DNA from: Methylobacterium oryzae
GTDB taxonomy: Bacteria > Pseudomonadota > Alphaproteobacteria > Rhizobiales > Beijerinckiaceae
Length of the DNA: 64,000 nt
Direction of reading: 5' to 3'
NCBI RefSeq assembly: GCF_021398735.1
Contig: NZ_CP090349.1
Location: 3,171,001 to 3,235,000, forward strand
The notes beneath the pieces were generated by a model. That model saw only the letters and a program-made list of their open reading frames with translations, was not told the DNA's origin and searched no databases. Position 1 is the first letter of the stretch. The number at the start of each line of letters is the position of its first letter. This document shows, one piece after another, positions 1 through 7,384 of this stretch. A program made the translations under genes and the position numbers.

Positions 1-61
1 GGACGAGCGGTGGCGCTGACGTCGCCGCGCGCGGGCCCGTCCGCGGCGGGGCGGGTTCCGC

Positions 62-946
62 TCAGGCGCGCAGCTCCGCCACGAAGGCCCGGATGAACGG
101 CGGCAACCCGTCGAGGTCGCGCAGGCACAGGGTCAGGTCGCGCCGCGCCCAGGCGTCGGCGAGGGGCACCACCGCGAGGGCGAGGCCCTGCGCGGCGCGG
201 GCGGCGGCGCTCTCGGGCAGGATCGCCAGCCCGACCCGCGCCTCGACGAGACGGCAGACGGCGTCGAAGTCCCGGAGCTGGACCCGCAGGCGCATCGGAC
301 GCCCCTCGCGCACCGCCTGGGCGACGAGGAAGCGGCTGATGGCGCTGCGCCGGTCGAGGCCGACGAGGTCGTGGCCGAGCACCTCGGCGAACGGGATCGT
401 CCCGCGCGCGGCCAGGGGATGGTCCCGGGCCGCCACCAGCACGAACCGGTCCTCCCGGAACGGGAAGGTCTGCAGCGAGCCGGTATCCACCGTGCCGGAC
501 AGGATGCCGAGATCGGCCGCCCCCTCGGCCACCAGCCCGACGATCTCCTCGGAGGTGCGCTCGTCGATCTCGACGCCGATCCCGGGGTGATCGGCCAGGA
601 AGGCCGAGAGCGCCTCCGGCAGGAATTCGGTGAGCGCGTTGGTGTTGGCCAGCACCCGGATCTGCCCGAAGGCGCTCCCCGAGAAGGCCGCCATCTCCTC
701 GCGCAGGCGCTCCACCCCGGCCAGGACCTCCCGGGCATGGACGAGGAGCGCGCGCCCGGCCGGGGTCGGGCTGACGCCCTGCCGGCCCCGGGTCAGCAGG
801 GCGGCGCCGAGGGAGTCCTCCATCAGCCGGATCCGCGTCGAGGCGGCCGCCAGGGCGAGGTTCGCCCGCGCGGCCCCGTGGGTGATCGAGCCGGCCTCGA
901 CCACGTGCCGGAACAGGCCGAGATCGACGAGATCGAACCGCATCAT
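62..946 (-). CDS. LysR-family transcriptional regulator
   Basis: This 294-residue protein has the LysR layout: an N-terminal winged helix-turn-helix (about residues 5-65, beginning DLVDLGLFRHVVEAGS), a linker helix, and a periplasmic-binding-like effector domain from about residue 90 (IRVLANTNALTEFLP) to the end. The frame stays open 56 codons upstream, but that extension is Pro/Arg-rich and unlike LysR proteins. I therefore start at the ATG-ATG pair at 946/943, which directly precedes the helix-turn-helix. LysR proteins bind a small ligand and usually control a neighbouring or divergent gene. The divergent gene here is the HD-GYP regulator at 1401, with a 454-base shared upstream region, and the gene to the left lies outside the window. 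The ligand cannot be told from sequence. Confidence 0.9.
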   Translation of the reverse strand: MMRFDLVDLGLFRHVVEAGSITHGAARANLALAAASTRIRLMEDSLGAALLTRGRQGVSPTPAGRALLVHAREVLAGVERLREEMAAFSGSAFGQIRVLANTNALTEFLPEALSAFLADHPGIGVEIDERTSEEIVGLVAEGAADLGILSGTVDTGSLQTFPFREDRFVLVAARDHPLAARGTIPFAEVLGHDLVGLDRRSAISRFLVAQAVREGRPMRLRVQLRDFDAVCRLVEARVGLAILPESAAARAAQGLALAVVPLADAWARRDLTLCLRDLDGLPPFIRAFVAELRA

Positions 947-1400
947 CGCGAAGGCGCCTCCCGCCGCGCCGTCCGGCCGGCGCGTCCCGGGCCGCCCGGG
1001 ACCCGTCCTGATCCGCGTCTCCGTCGGGGGGCTTGGCGACCGCGTCAACCCCGCCATCCCGGGGCCGCGCCGGGGCCGCGCCGGGGCCGCCGCGGCGATC
1101 CCGGTTACAGACACGCCGATCCTTCAGTCGCCCCGGAGCGGGCGAAGCCAACTCTCCGCGGGTCGATCGCCGCGGCCCCACCGGTCTCCGACAAACGAAG
1201 ACCCGAATTCGCACCCGCCAAGGCTCCGAGTAAAGTAAATATCCTCAATATAGCCGAGAACGACGATTTACCGCCCGTTAATGCCGCATCCTTCAATGCT
1301 GCTCGACAGTCTTGCGAGGCGTCGCGGCGATGGTTCCTGTGTCGACATACCCGGTCCGGCGGCCGCCCCGGGATCGCCTGCGCCGGCCCGGGAGCCGCTG
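947..1400. promoter_or_regulatory. Divergent intergenic region, LysR / HD-GYP
   Basis: This 454-base stretch separates the divergent LysR and HD-GYP genes. Its right half, about 1215-1280, is clearly more AT-rich than its surroundings and is the likeliest promoter zone. I see no convincing gene in it. Short open frames here read as low-complexity Arg/Pro sequence. No clear LysR box could be fixed by eye. Confidence 0.4.
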
Positions 1401-2852
1401 ATGGACGCGCTCCTCGTCGACGACAGCGCCACCATGCGGATGCGGCTGCGCCTGCTGCTGGAGGCCAAGCCCGACGTGTCCGTCACCGATCACGGCGACC
1501 CGGTCGCCGCCATGGTCGAGGCGCGGACGCGGGCCTTCGACCTCGTCCTGGTCGACTGCCACATGCCCGACATCGACGGGATCGCCTTCATCCGGCAGAT
1601 GCGGACCATCCCGCACTACGCCCAGGTGCCCATCGTGATGGTCACCAGCGACATCTCGGACGCGGTGCGGCTCGCCGCCCTGGAGGCCGGGGCGACCGAT
1701 TTCCTCGACAAGTCCATGCAGGGCGTCGAGCTCACCGTCCGCCTGCGCAACCTGATCCGGCTCGCCCGGGCGGTGCGGCGGCTGGCCGAGCAGGCCGCTT
1801 GGCTCGACGGCGAGGTGGAGGCCGCCCTGCGCCACATGCGCGAGCGCGAGGAGGAGATCATCTTCCGGCTCGCCCTGGCGGTCGAGTACCGCGACAACGA
1901 CACCGGCGATCACACGTGGCGGGTGGCCCGCTACAGCCAGATCGTGGCCGAGGGGCTCGGGCTGGCGCCGGAGATCTGCCGCAACCTCTACCTCGCGGCG
2001 CCGCTGCACGATGTCGGCAAGGTCGGCATCCCGGACGGCGTCCTGCTGAAGCCCGGCCGGCTCGACCGGGACGAGTTCGACCTCGTCAAGACGCACCCCG
2101 CGATCGGCCGGCGCATCCTGGGCGGGAGCGCCTCCGAGCTGATCCGGCTGGCCGCGGAGATCGCCGAGTTCCACCACGAGAAGTGGGACGGCGGCGGCTA
2201 CCCGCACGGGCTCGCCGGCGCCGCCATTCCCCTCTCGGCCCGGATCGTCGCGGTGGCGGACGTGTTCGACGCCCTGACCACGGCGCGGCCCTACAAGGAC
2301 GCGATGCCCTTCGAGGCGGCCCTGGACTGCATCCGCGCCGAGAGCGGCCGCCATTTCGACCCCGACTGCGTGGCGGCGTTCTGCGCGCGCTTCCCGGACA
2401 TCCGCGTCGCCGGCGGGCGGACCCGGGCGGGCATGCGGCCGAGCGCCGGGCCGGTCACGGAACCCTGGGCCCGGGTCCCGACCCTCCTGCGCGAGGTCGC
2501 CCCCGCCGCGCCCGACCCGACGGGGTGGCGCGCCGACACCCTCGACAGGATCTTGGAGCCGTCATCGGCCCTGTCGGCGAACCCGGAGACGTTTGCGCCG
2601 TTGATCCCCGACCCGCACGGATCACGGACGGAGCCGGACCATGACCCCGACCTGGAAGACGCTGCCGGAGATCGCCCTGGCGCACGGGATCTCCCTGGAG
2701 GATGCCCAGCGCCTCGTGGACGGGGCGAACTGCCCGAAGGTCTTCCGCGCGGACGGCACCGTCTACCTCATCTGAGCCCGTCCCATCCGGGCGCGTCCCA
2801 TGCGGGTGCATCCCATGCGGGCGCGCCCCGCGAGGCCGTCCCGGGCGGATGA
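1401..2852 (+). CDS. RpfG-like response regulator with HD-GYP phosphodiesterase domain
   Basis: The protein begins with a CheY-like receiver (residues 1-118) with acidic pair D7-D8, phosphoacceptor D52 in LVDCHMPD and K104. A helical linker follows, then an HD-GYP domain (about 150-333) with H171, H203-D204 (LHDVGKVGIPD), H258-H259 and the GGGYP signature at 264-268. All expected metal ligands are visible, so cyclic-di-GMP hydrolysis is likely. The ATG at 1401 has GGAG at 1391-1394; 40 upstream in-frame codons were rejected as low complexity. The tail beyond about residue 335 is unlike RpfG proteins, is Ala/Pro-rich and runs through the small gene at 2641 in another frame. That suggests a lost stop codon or a frameshift near 2600. 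The phospho-donor kinase is not adjacent. Confidence 0.88.
   Translation: MDALLVDDSATMRMRLRLLLEAKPDVSVTDHGDPVAAMVEARTRAFDLVLVDCHMPDIDGIAFIRQMRTIPHYAQVPIVMVTSDISDAVRLAALEAGATDFLDKSMQGVELTVRLRNLIRLARAVRRLAEQAAWLDGEVEAALRHMREREEEIIFRLALAVEYRDNDTGDHTWRVARYSQIVAEGLGLAPEICRNLYLAAPLHDVGKVGIPDGVLLKPGRLDRDEFDLVKTHPAIGRRILGGSASELIRLAAEIAEFHHEKWDGGGYPHGLAGAAIPLSARIVAVADVFDALTTARPYKDAMPFEAALDCIRAESGRHFDPDCVAAFCARFPDIRVAGGRTRAGMRPSAGPVTEPWARVPTLLREVAPAAPDPTGWRADTLDRILEPSSALSANPETFAPLIPDPHGSRTEPDHDPDLEDAAGDRPGARDLPGGCPAPRGRGELPEGLPRGRHRLPHLSPSHPGASHAGASHAGAPREAVPGG
2641..2775 (+). CDS. Small hypothetical protein, 44 residues
   Basis: This short ATG-to-TGA frame encodes MTPTWKTLPEIALAHGIS... and ends ...ADGTVYLI. 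It has a good ribosome-binding site, GGAG at 2630-2633 with seven bases before the ATG. Its codons show the strong G/C third-position bias of this genome, whereas the overlapping HD-GYP frame loses that bias over the same bases. The segment PEIALAHGISLEDAQRLV looks like one helix-turn-helix-sized helical pair, so a small DNA-binding or adaptor role is possible. I do not recognise the family. It lies between the HD-GYP domain and the amidohydrolase gene on the same strand. Confidence 0.6.
   Translation: MTPTWKTLPEIALAHGISLEDAQRLVDGANCPKVFRADGTVYLI
2781..2825 (+). repeat. Three tandem copies of a 15-base unit
   Basis: Three near-identical 15-base units, consensus TCCCATGCGGGCGCG, lie directly after the stop of the 44-residue gene. 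In the HD-GYP frame they would encode repeated SHAGA-type pentapeptides, which adds to the doubt that this part of that frame is functional. Confidence 0.8.
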
Positions 2853-2883
2853 CGCGCGGCCCGGCGGGCCCTAACCTGCCGGC

Positions 2884-3909
2884 ATGCGCATCGTCCACAC
2901 GCCCGATTCGAGCCGGCACGATCCCGAGCGCTACATGCGCCGCGGCGCGCCGATCCCGCATCCCGAGCAGGCGGCCCGCTACGCGATCCTGCGGGACGCG
3001 GCCGTCCGGGGCGGACACGACCTCGCCGAGCCGGCCGATCACGGCCTCGACCCGATCCGGGCGGTGCACGATCCCGACTACGTGGCGTTCCTGGCCGAGG
3101 CCTGGGCGCGCCGGGACGCGATCCCCGGCATCGGCGACGAGATCCTGACCGGGGCCTTCGCCCGGCCGCAGATGCACCGGAAGCCCGCCGGCCTCCTCGG
3201 GCGCCTGGGCCTCTACACCGCCGACACCTCGACGCCGATCCGCGCCGGCACCTGGGCGGCGGTCTACGGATCGGCGCAGTGCGCGGTCGCGGCCGCCGAC
3301 GCTGCGCTGGCGGCGGGGCACGCCTACGCCCTGTGCCGCCCGCCCGGCCACCACGCCTACGCGGATTCCGCCGGCGGCTTCTGCTTCCTCAACAACAGCG
3401 CCATCGCGGCCGAGCGGATGCGCGCCGCGACCGGCGGCCCGGTGGCGATCCTCGACATCGACGTCCATCACGGCAACGGCACGCAGGGGATCTTCTACGC
3501 CCGCGCCGACGTGCTGACCGTCTCGGTCCACGCCGACCCGTCCGACTACTTCCCGTTCTTCGCCGGCTACGCCGACGAGACCGGCGCCGGGGCGGGGGCG
3601 GGGTTCAACCGCAACCTGCCGCTGCCGCCGGGCTCGGGGGACGCGCCCTGGCTCGAGGCCGTCGAGGCGGGCCTCGCGGCGATCGCCGTGCACCGGCCCC
3701 GGGCGCTCGTGGTGGCGCTCGGCCTCGACGCCGCCGCGGACGACCCGATCGGCGCCCTCGCGGTCTCCCGGGGGGGCTTCGTCGGGGCGGCGGAGCGGAT
3801 CGCCCGGGCCGGGCTGCCCACGGCGCTGGTCCAGGAGGGCGGCTACCTCTGCGCGGCCCTGCCGGACAACCTCGCGGCCTTCCTCGCCGGCTTCGACGCC
3901 GCGCGCTGA
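2884..3909 (+). CDS. Acetylpolyamine amidohydrolase (histone deacetylase-like)
   Basis: This 341-residue protein belongs to the arginase/deacetylase fold and resembles bacterial acetylpolyamine amidohydrolases, which release acetate from N-acetylated polyamines such as acetylputrescine. The zinc and catalytic motifs are complete: the PGHH pair at about 155-156, D193 and H195 in DIDVHHGNGTQ, D282 in LGLDAAADDP, and Y321 in EGGY. Residue spacing and total length match the Mycoplana ramosa enzyme as I remember it, with an offset of about two residues. There is no signal peptide, so it should be cytosolic. It stands alone between the 44-residue gene and an MFS transporter, and no polyamine transport or synthesis genes adjoin it. 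Other deacetylase substrates cannot be excluded. Confidence 0.85.
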   Translation: MRIVHTPDSSRHDPERYMRRGAPIPHPEQAARYAILRDAAVRGGHDLAEPADHGLDPIRAVHDPDYVAFLAEAWARRDAIPGIGDEILTGAFARPQMHRKPAGLLGRLGLYTADTSTPIRAGTWAAVYGSAQCAVAAADAALAAGHAYALCRPPGHHAYADSAGGFCFLNNSAIAAERMRAATGGPVAILDIDVHHGNGTQGIFYARADVLTVSVHADPSDYFPFFAGYADETGAGAGAGFNRNLPLPPGSGDAPWLEAVEAGLAAIAVHRPRALVVALGLDAAADDPIGALAVSRGGFVGAAERIARAGLPTALVQEGGYLCAALPDNLAAFLAGFDAAR

Positions 3910-4061
3910 GCCGCGCGGCGCGGGCGCGATGTGAAGGCGTGATGCGATCGTGATCGCCGGGGCGCCGGACCGCCCCCCCGATATGGTCGACCCGATGCCA
4001 CAACCGACCTATCAGGGCGGGGCGGGCGCCGCCGACGCGTCCCGGGCGGGAGGAGCGGGCG

Positions 4062-5420
4062 ATGGACGCGGGCGACGTGGGCATGCGCGAGGCGGCCGGC
4101 GCCCCGTGGCACGCGGGTCTCACCCGGCGCCACTGGCGGATCCTGTGGGGCAGCTACCTCGGCTGGATCTTCGACGGCTACGAGGCGGTGGCCCTGGTCT
4201 ACGCCCTGCGCCCGGCGCTGGCCTCGATCCTCACCCCCGAGCAGGCCCAGGCGCCGGCCTTCTACGTGGGCCTCGCCATCGGCATCACGCTGCTCGGCTG
4301 GGGGATCGGCGGCCTGATCGGCGGGATCGCGGCCGACTACATCGGCCGCAAGCGCATGATGATGGTGTCGATCCTGGGCTACGCGCTGTTCACGGGGCTC
4401 ACCGCCTTCGCGGAGAGCTTCACGCAGCTCGCCGTCCTGCGCTTCATCACCGGGCTCGCCATCGGCTCGGAATGGTCCACCGGCATCGCCCTCGTGGCCG
4501 AGACCTGGCCGAACCGGGCCCGCCCGAAGGGCTGCGGCTTCCTGCAATCGGGCTTCGGCGGCGGCGCGGTGCTCGCCGCCATCGTGTGGGCCGTGCTCGC
4601 CGCCACCGAGCCCCTGGGCGCGGAATCCTGGCGGATCCTGTTCGCGCTGGGCGCGCTGCCGGCCTTCGTGTGCCTGTACCTGCGCCGGGCGCTGGAGGAA
4701 TCCGAGCAGTGGATGCGGGCGCTCAAGGCGCAGCGCTGGGCGGCCACCGCCGAGGATGCGGAGGACGCGGACCGGGCCCCGCGGCGCGCGCGGCGCCCGT
4801 TCTCCCTGACGGAGATCTTCCGCGAGCCCGAGAGCCGGCGGCGGGTCCTCCTCGCCACGCTCCTGTCCTTCGCCACCACGGTGGGCTGGTGGGCGGTCTC
4901 GTCCTGGCTGCCGGCCTACACGGAGGGGCTCGCCAAGGCCGCGGGCGCGCCGGCCAATGTCTGGGGCCCGCGCATGGGCATCGTCTACAATATCGGGGCG
5001 ATCACCGCCTATGTGATCTCGGGCTTCGTGGCCGACGCGATCGGGCGCCGCGCCTTCCTGCTCGTGACCTATGCCGGCTGCATCGCCACGTCGCTCGCCT
5101 GCTATCTCTGGACCGGCGGGCTCGCGCCATTCATGGCGCTCGCCTTCCTGAACGGGTTCTTCACCCTGGGCTTCGCCTTCTCGTGGATGGCGATCTACCT
5201 CGCGGAGCTGTTCACCCCGGCGGTCCGGGCGACGGCGTCGAGCGCGGTCTTCAACGGCGCGCGGCTGATCGCCTGGATCTTCCCGATCCTGGCCGGGCAG
5301 ATCGTGACCGCCTTCGGGGGCGTCGCCGCGGCGGCGCTGACCCTGTCGAGCGTCTACGTGATCGGCCTCGTGGTGCCGTGGTTCATGCCGGAGACGCGGG
5401 GCCGGCCGCTGCCGGAATAG
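4062..5420 (+). CDS. MFS transporter, metabolite:proton symporter type
   Basis: This 452-residue membrane protein has twelve predicted hydrophobic segments and the MFS signature between helices 2 and 3 (GGIAADYIGRKRMMM, about residues 86-100), with a related copy after the central loop (GFVADAIGRRAF). The long central loop holds a charged stretch (AEDAEDADRAPRRARR). GSEW in helix 4 and the C-terminal PETRGR motif are typical of the sugar/organic-acid branches of the superfamily. The start at 4062 follows GGGAGGAG, a strong ribosome-binding site. Substrate cannot be read from sequence; carboxylates or aromatic acids are plausible. It converges on trcR across a hairpin terminator. Confidence 0.85.
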   Translation: MDAGDVGMREAAGAPWHAGLTRRHWRILWGSYLGWIFDGYEAVALVYALRPALASILTPEQAQAPAFYVGLAIGITLLGWGIGGLIGGIAADYIGRKRMMMVSILGYALFTGLTAFAESFTQLAVLRFITGLAIGSEWSTGIALVAETWPNRARPKGCGFLQSGFGGGAVLAAIVWAVLAATEPLGAESWRILFALGALPAFVCLYLRRALEESEQWMRALKAQRWAATAEDAEDADRAPRRARRPFSLTEIFREPESRRRVLLATLLSFATTVGWWAVSSWLPAYTEGLAKAAGAPANVWGPRMGIVYNIGAITAYVISGFVADAIGRRAFLLVTYAGCIATSLACYLWTGGLAPFMALAFLNGFFTLGFAFSWMAIYLAELFTPAVRATASSAVFNGARLIAWIFPILAGQIVTAFGGVAAAALTLSSVYVIGLVVPWFMPETRGRPLPE

Positions 5421-5426
5421 GTCGGT

Positions 5427-5459
5427 CCGGCCCCCGCTCGGTCGGAGCGGGGGGCCGGT
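5427..5459. terminator. Bidirectional hairpin terminator between MFS gene and trcR
   Basis: A GC-only stem of 13 base pairs with one bulged G and a short GGTCG loop lies between the two convergent stop codons. Its position suits transcription termination from both sides. Confidence 0.65.
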
Positions 5460-5472
5460 CCTAGTCCTGGTC

Positions 5473-6183
5473 CTAGTCCTCGTCGTCCTCGTCCTGGTGC
5501 CGGCCCTTGAGCTTGGCGAAGACCGAATCGGCGTCGAGCCGCTCCTCGCGGCCGCCGTGATCGTCCTCGTGGTCCCGCTCGTCGGCGTCGCGGGCCGTGG
5601 AGACTTCGGTCGGCAGCAGCGAGGCGCCGGACTCGGCCGCCACCGCGGCCGGGCGGTCGGCCGCCGCGCGCTGGACCTCGAAATCGAGGTTGATCTGGGT
5701 GGTCAGGCCGAGGGTGACCGGGTCCATCGGCTGGAGCGAGCCCGAGTTCCAGTGGGTACGCTCGCGGATCTGCTGGATCGTCGACTTGGTGGTGCCCACG
5801 AGCCGGATGATCTGCGAATCCTTCAGCTCGGGGTGGTTGCGCAGCAGCCACAGGATGGCGTTCGGCCGGTCCTGGCGGCGGGAGAGGGGGGTGTAGCGCG
5901 GGCCCTTGGTGGTGCGCTTCACCTCCGGCAGCTTCACCTTCGAGACGGCGGGCTTGAGCTTGTAGTGCGGCGCCTTCTGGGCCTTCTCGATCTCGTCGCG
6001 AGTGAGCTGGCCGGTGGAGACCGGGTCGAGCCCCTTGATGCCGGCCGCAACCTCGCCGTCGGCGATGCCCTTCACCTCCAGCGGGTGCAGCTTGCAGAAA
6101 TCGGCGATCTGCTCGAAGGCGAGCGAGGTGTTCTCGACCAGCCAGACGGCGGTCGCCTTCGGCATCAGCGGACCCTGGGACAT
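5473..6183 (-). CDS. trcR: TrcR (DUF1013) cell-cycle transcriptional regulator
   Basis: This 236-residue protein matches the DUF1013 family, conserved in alphaproteobacteria and described in Caulobacter as the cell-cycle regulator TrcR. The diagnostic N-terminus LMPKATAVWLVENTSL is present at residues 6-21. Two helix-turn-helix-like segments are visible: residues 23-43 (FEQIADFCKLHPLEVKGIADG) and 120-142 (LKDSQIIRLVGTTKSTIQQIR). The C-terminus is a long acidic tail ending DEDDED. I start at ATG 6183; an upstream extension of 72 codons is out of keeping with the family, and the ATG at 6165 is an alternative. It is a single gene with about 450 bases of upstream noncoding DNA that includes a structured element. 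Confidence 0.88.
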   Translation of the reverse strand: MSQGPLMPKATAVWLVENTSLAFEQIADFCKLHPLEVKGIADGEVAAGIKGLDPVSTGQLTRDEIEKAQKAPHYKLKPAVSKVKLPEVKRTTKGPRYTPLSRRQDRPNAILWLLRNHPELKDSQIIRLVGTTKSTIQQIRERTHWNSGSLQPMDPVTLGLTTQINLDFEVQRAAADRPAAVAAESGASLLPTEVSTARDADERDHEDDHGGREERLDADSVFAKLKGRHQDEDDED

Positions 6184-6452
6184 GCTTCTCGTGCTCCGGC
6201 CTGGCGGGACGGGGGCCGGGCATCGGGCCGCGGGCTCCGGATGACCGATCCGGATGTCCCGTCTCACGCTGTCGAATGGGGATGACGCACTATAGGCCCG
6301 GGCGGGGAGGGGCGCAATCGCGGGCTCGAGGCGCCGACGCGGATTCTCCGGGTCCCGGGAATAATGGCTAAGCTCGTGCCGTGAGCCTGACCGACCCACC
6401 CGCGAAGGCCGCGCACGGCCGGTCGCGGCCGGGAGTGCAGAGGATGGTCATC

Positions 6453-6579
6453 TCTCTGGCATGGTCCAGAAAAGCGAATGGCGAGTGGAGATTGACGCTC
6501 CGCCTCGCCATTCCTCTCTGGCCTCGGCAACACCTGAAACGGTGAATGCCAGGGACCGGCGGTAGCCGCCGTCGGTCCC
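6453..6579. other. Structured intergenic element, possible RNA
   Basis: Three nested or adjacent pairings occur in a 127-base gene-free stretch. The outer arms 6453-6462 (TCTCTGGCAT) and 6546-6555 (ATGCCAGGGA) pair with one wobble. Inside them 6476-6485 pairs perfectly with 6504-6513, with a further GGAG/CTCC step above a seven-base loop. A third hairpin at 6552-6579 pairs GGGACCG with CGGTCCC and GCGG with CCGC, and it competes with the outer stem for 6552-6555. That mutual exclusivity resembles a switch or attenuator, but a small RNA or a repeated palindromic element is equally possible. It lies between the 5' end of trcR and the 3' end of tetR, so it is not an obvious leader of either unless transcription starts far upstream of trcR. 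Confidence 0.5.
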
Positions 6580-6631
6580 ACTCCCGAGGATAACGCAGCC
6601 CTTGCGGCGCAACAACGTTCCGGTCCGCCCC

Positions 6632-7306
6632 TCAGCGCGGGCGCACCCCGTCGAGGAACAGCCGCACCGCCGCCTGCCGCCGCCGCTCCTGCGCCTCCGG
6701 GTCGGTGGCGATGCCGTAGAGGGTCGCCTGGGACGACCGGCCGAGGACGAGGCTGAGGAACAGGTCGGCCGCGATCTCCGGATCCGCCACGGCGATCCGC
6801 CCGCGCCGCGCGAAGGCGTCGAGCAGCTGCGCCACCGCGCGCACGCCGCGCAGCCAGCCCTCCTCGTGGGCGAGGCGGGCGAGCTCGGGAAACTGCAGCG
6901 CCTGGGCCACGAGGTTGCGCTTGAGCATCGCCGCGCCCGGCGACTGCCCGTGGGCCAGCAGGGTGCGGCTGAGATCCTCCAGGGCGGTCTCGACGTCGTC
7001 GCTCCCGCCCTGCGCGGCCTGGGCCTCGGCTGCGGCGGAGAGCGGCGCCAGCCACGCGGCGATCCGCTCGCGCAGGACCGCCTCGAACAGGGCCCGCTTG
7101 TCGCGGTAGCGCGCGTAGACCGTCGGCTTGCTCATCCCGGCGGCCTCGGCCACCGCGTCGATGGAGGTGGCGTCGAAGCCGCGCTCCAGGAACAGGGTCG
7201 TGGCGACGGCGATCAGGTGCGCCTCGCGCCGGGCCGCCTCCGCGCGGGTCGGCCGGCCGCCGCGCCGCGGTCCCGCCTCCACCCGCTCGATCTCCGTGAC
7301 CGTCAC
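6632..7306 (-). CDS. TetR/AcrR-family repressor of the adjacent efflux genes
   Basis: This 224-residue protein has a TetR helix-turn-helix at about residues 25-70 (FDATSIDAVAEAAGMSKPTVYARYRDKRALF) and a C-terminal TetR ligand-binding region of the AcrR type. The chosen start is GTG 7306, which follows AAGGAGG with eight bases of spacing. It is divergent from an EmrA/EmrB pair, and a 14-base near-perfect palindrome sits between them, so repression of the pump and of itself is the natural reading. The inducer is unknown. Confidence 0.88.
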   Translation of the reverse strand: MTVTEIERVEAGPRRGGRPTRAEAARREAHLIAVATTLFLERGFDATSIDAVAEAAGMSKPTVYARYRDKRALFEAVLRERIAAWLAPLSAAAEAQAAQGGSDDVETALEDLSRTLLAHGQSPGAAMLKRNLVAQALQFPELARLAHEEGWLRGVRAVAQLLDAFARRGRIAVADPEIAADLFLSLVLGRSSQATLYGIATDPEAQERRRQAAVRLFLDGVRPR

Positions 7307-7352
7307 CCCGCGATCCTCCTTGCTCACCACCGCCGTTCGTCCTATTAAAACG

Positions 7353-7366
7353 ATACCGTACCGTAT
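7353..7366. promoter_or_regulatory. Candidate TetR operator (ATACCGTACCGTAT)
   Basis: This 14-base sequence is palindromic except at two symmetric positions. It lies in the 78-base gap between the divergent tetR and emrA-like genes, within an AT-rich patch. It is the only clear dyad there. Confidence 0.6.
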
Positions 7367-7384
7367 TGATTCTGGCCAGACCCG

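Noticed and set aside
1..61. GC-rich sequence at the left edge
   Set aside because: Nothing beyond base composition is visible in it, and no gene end can be assigned.
1105..1296. Small minus-strand frame of 63 codons in the LysR/HD-GYP gap
   Set aside because: No ribosome-binding site, no codon bias and no motif; it overlaps the probable promoter region.
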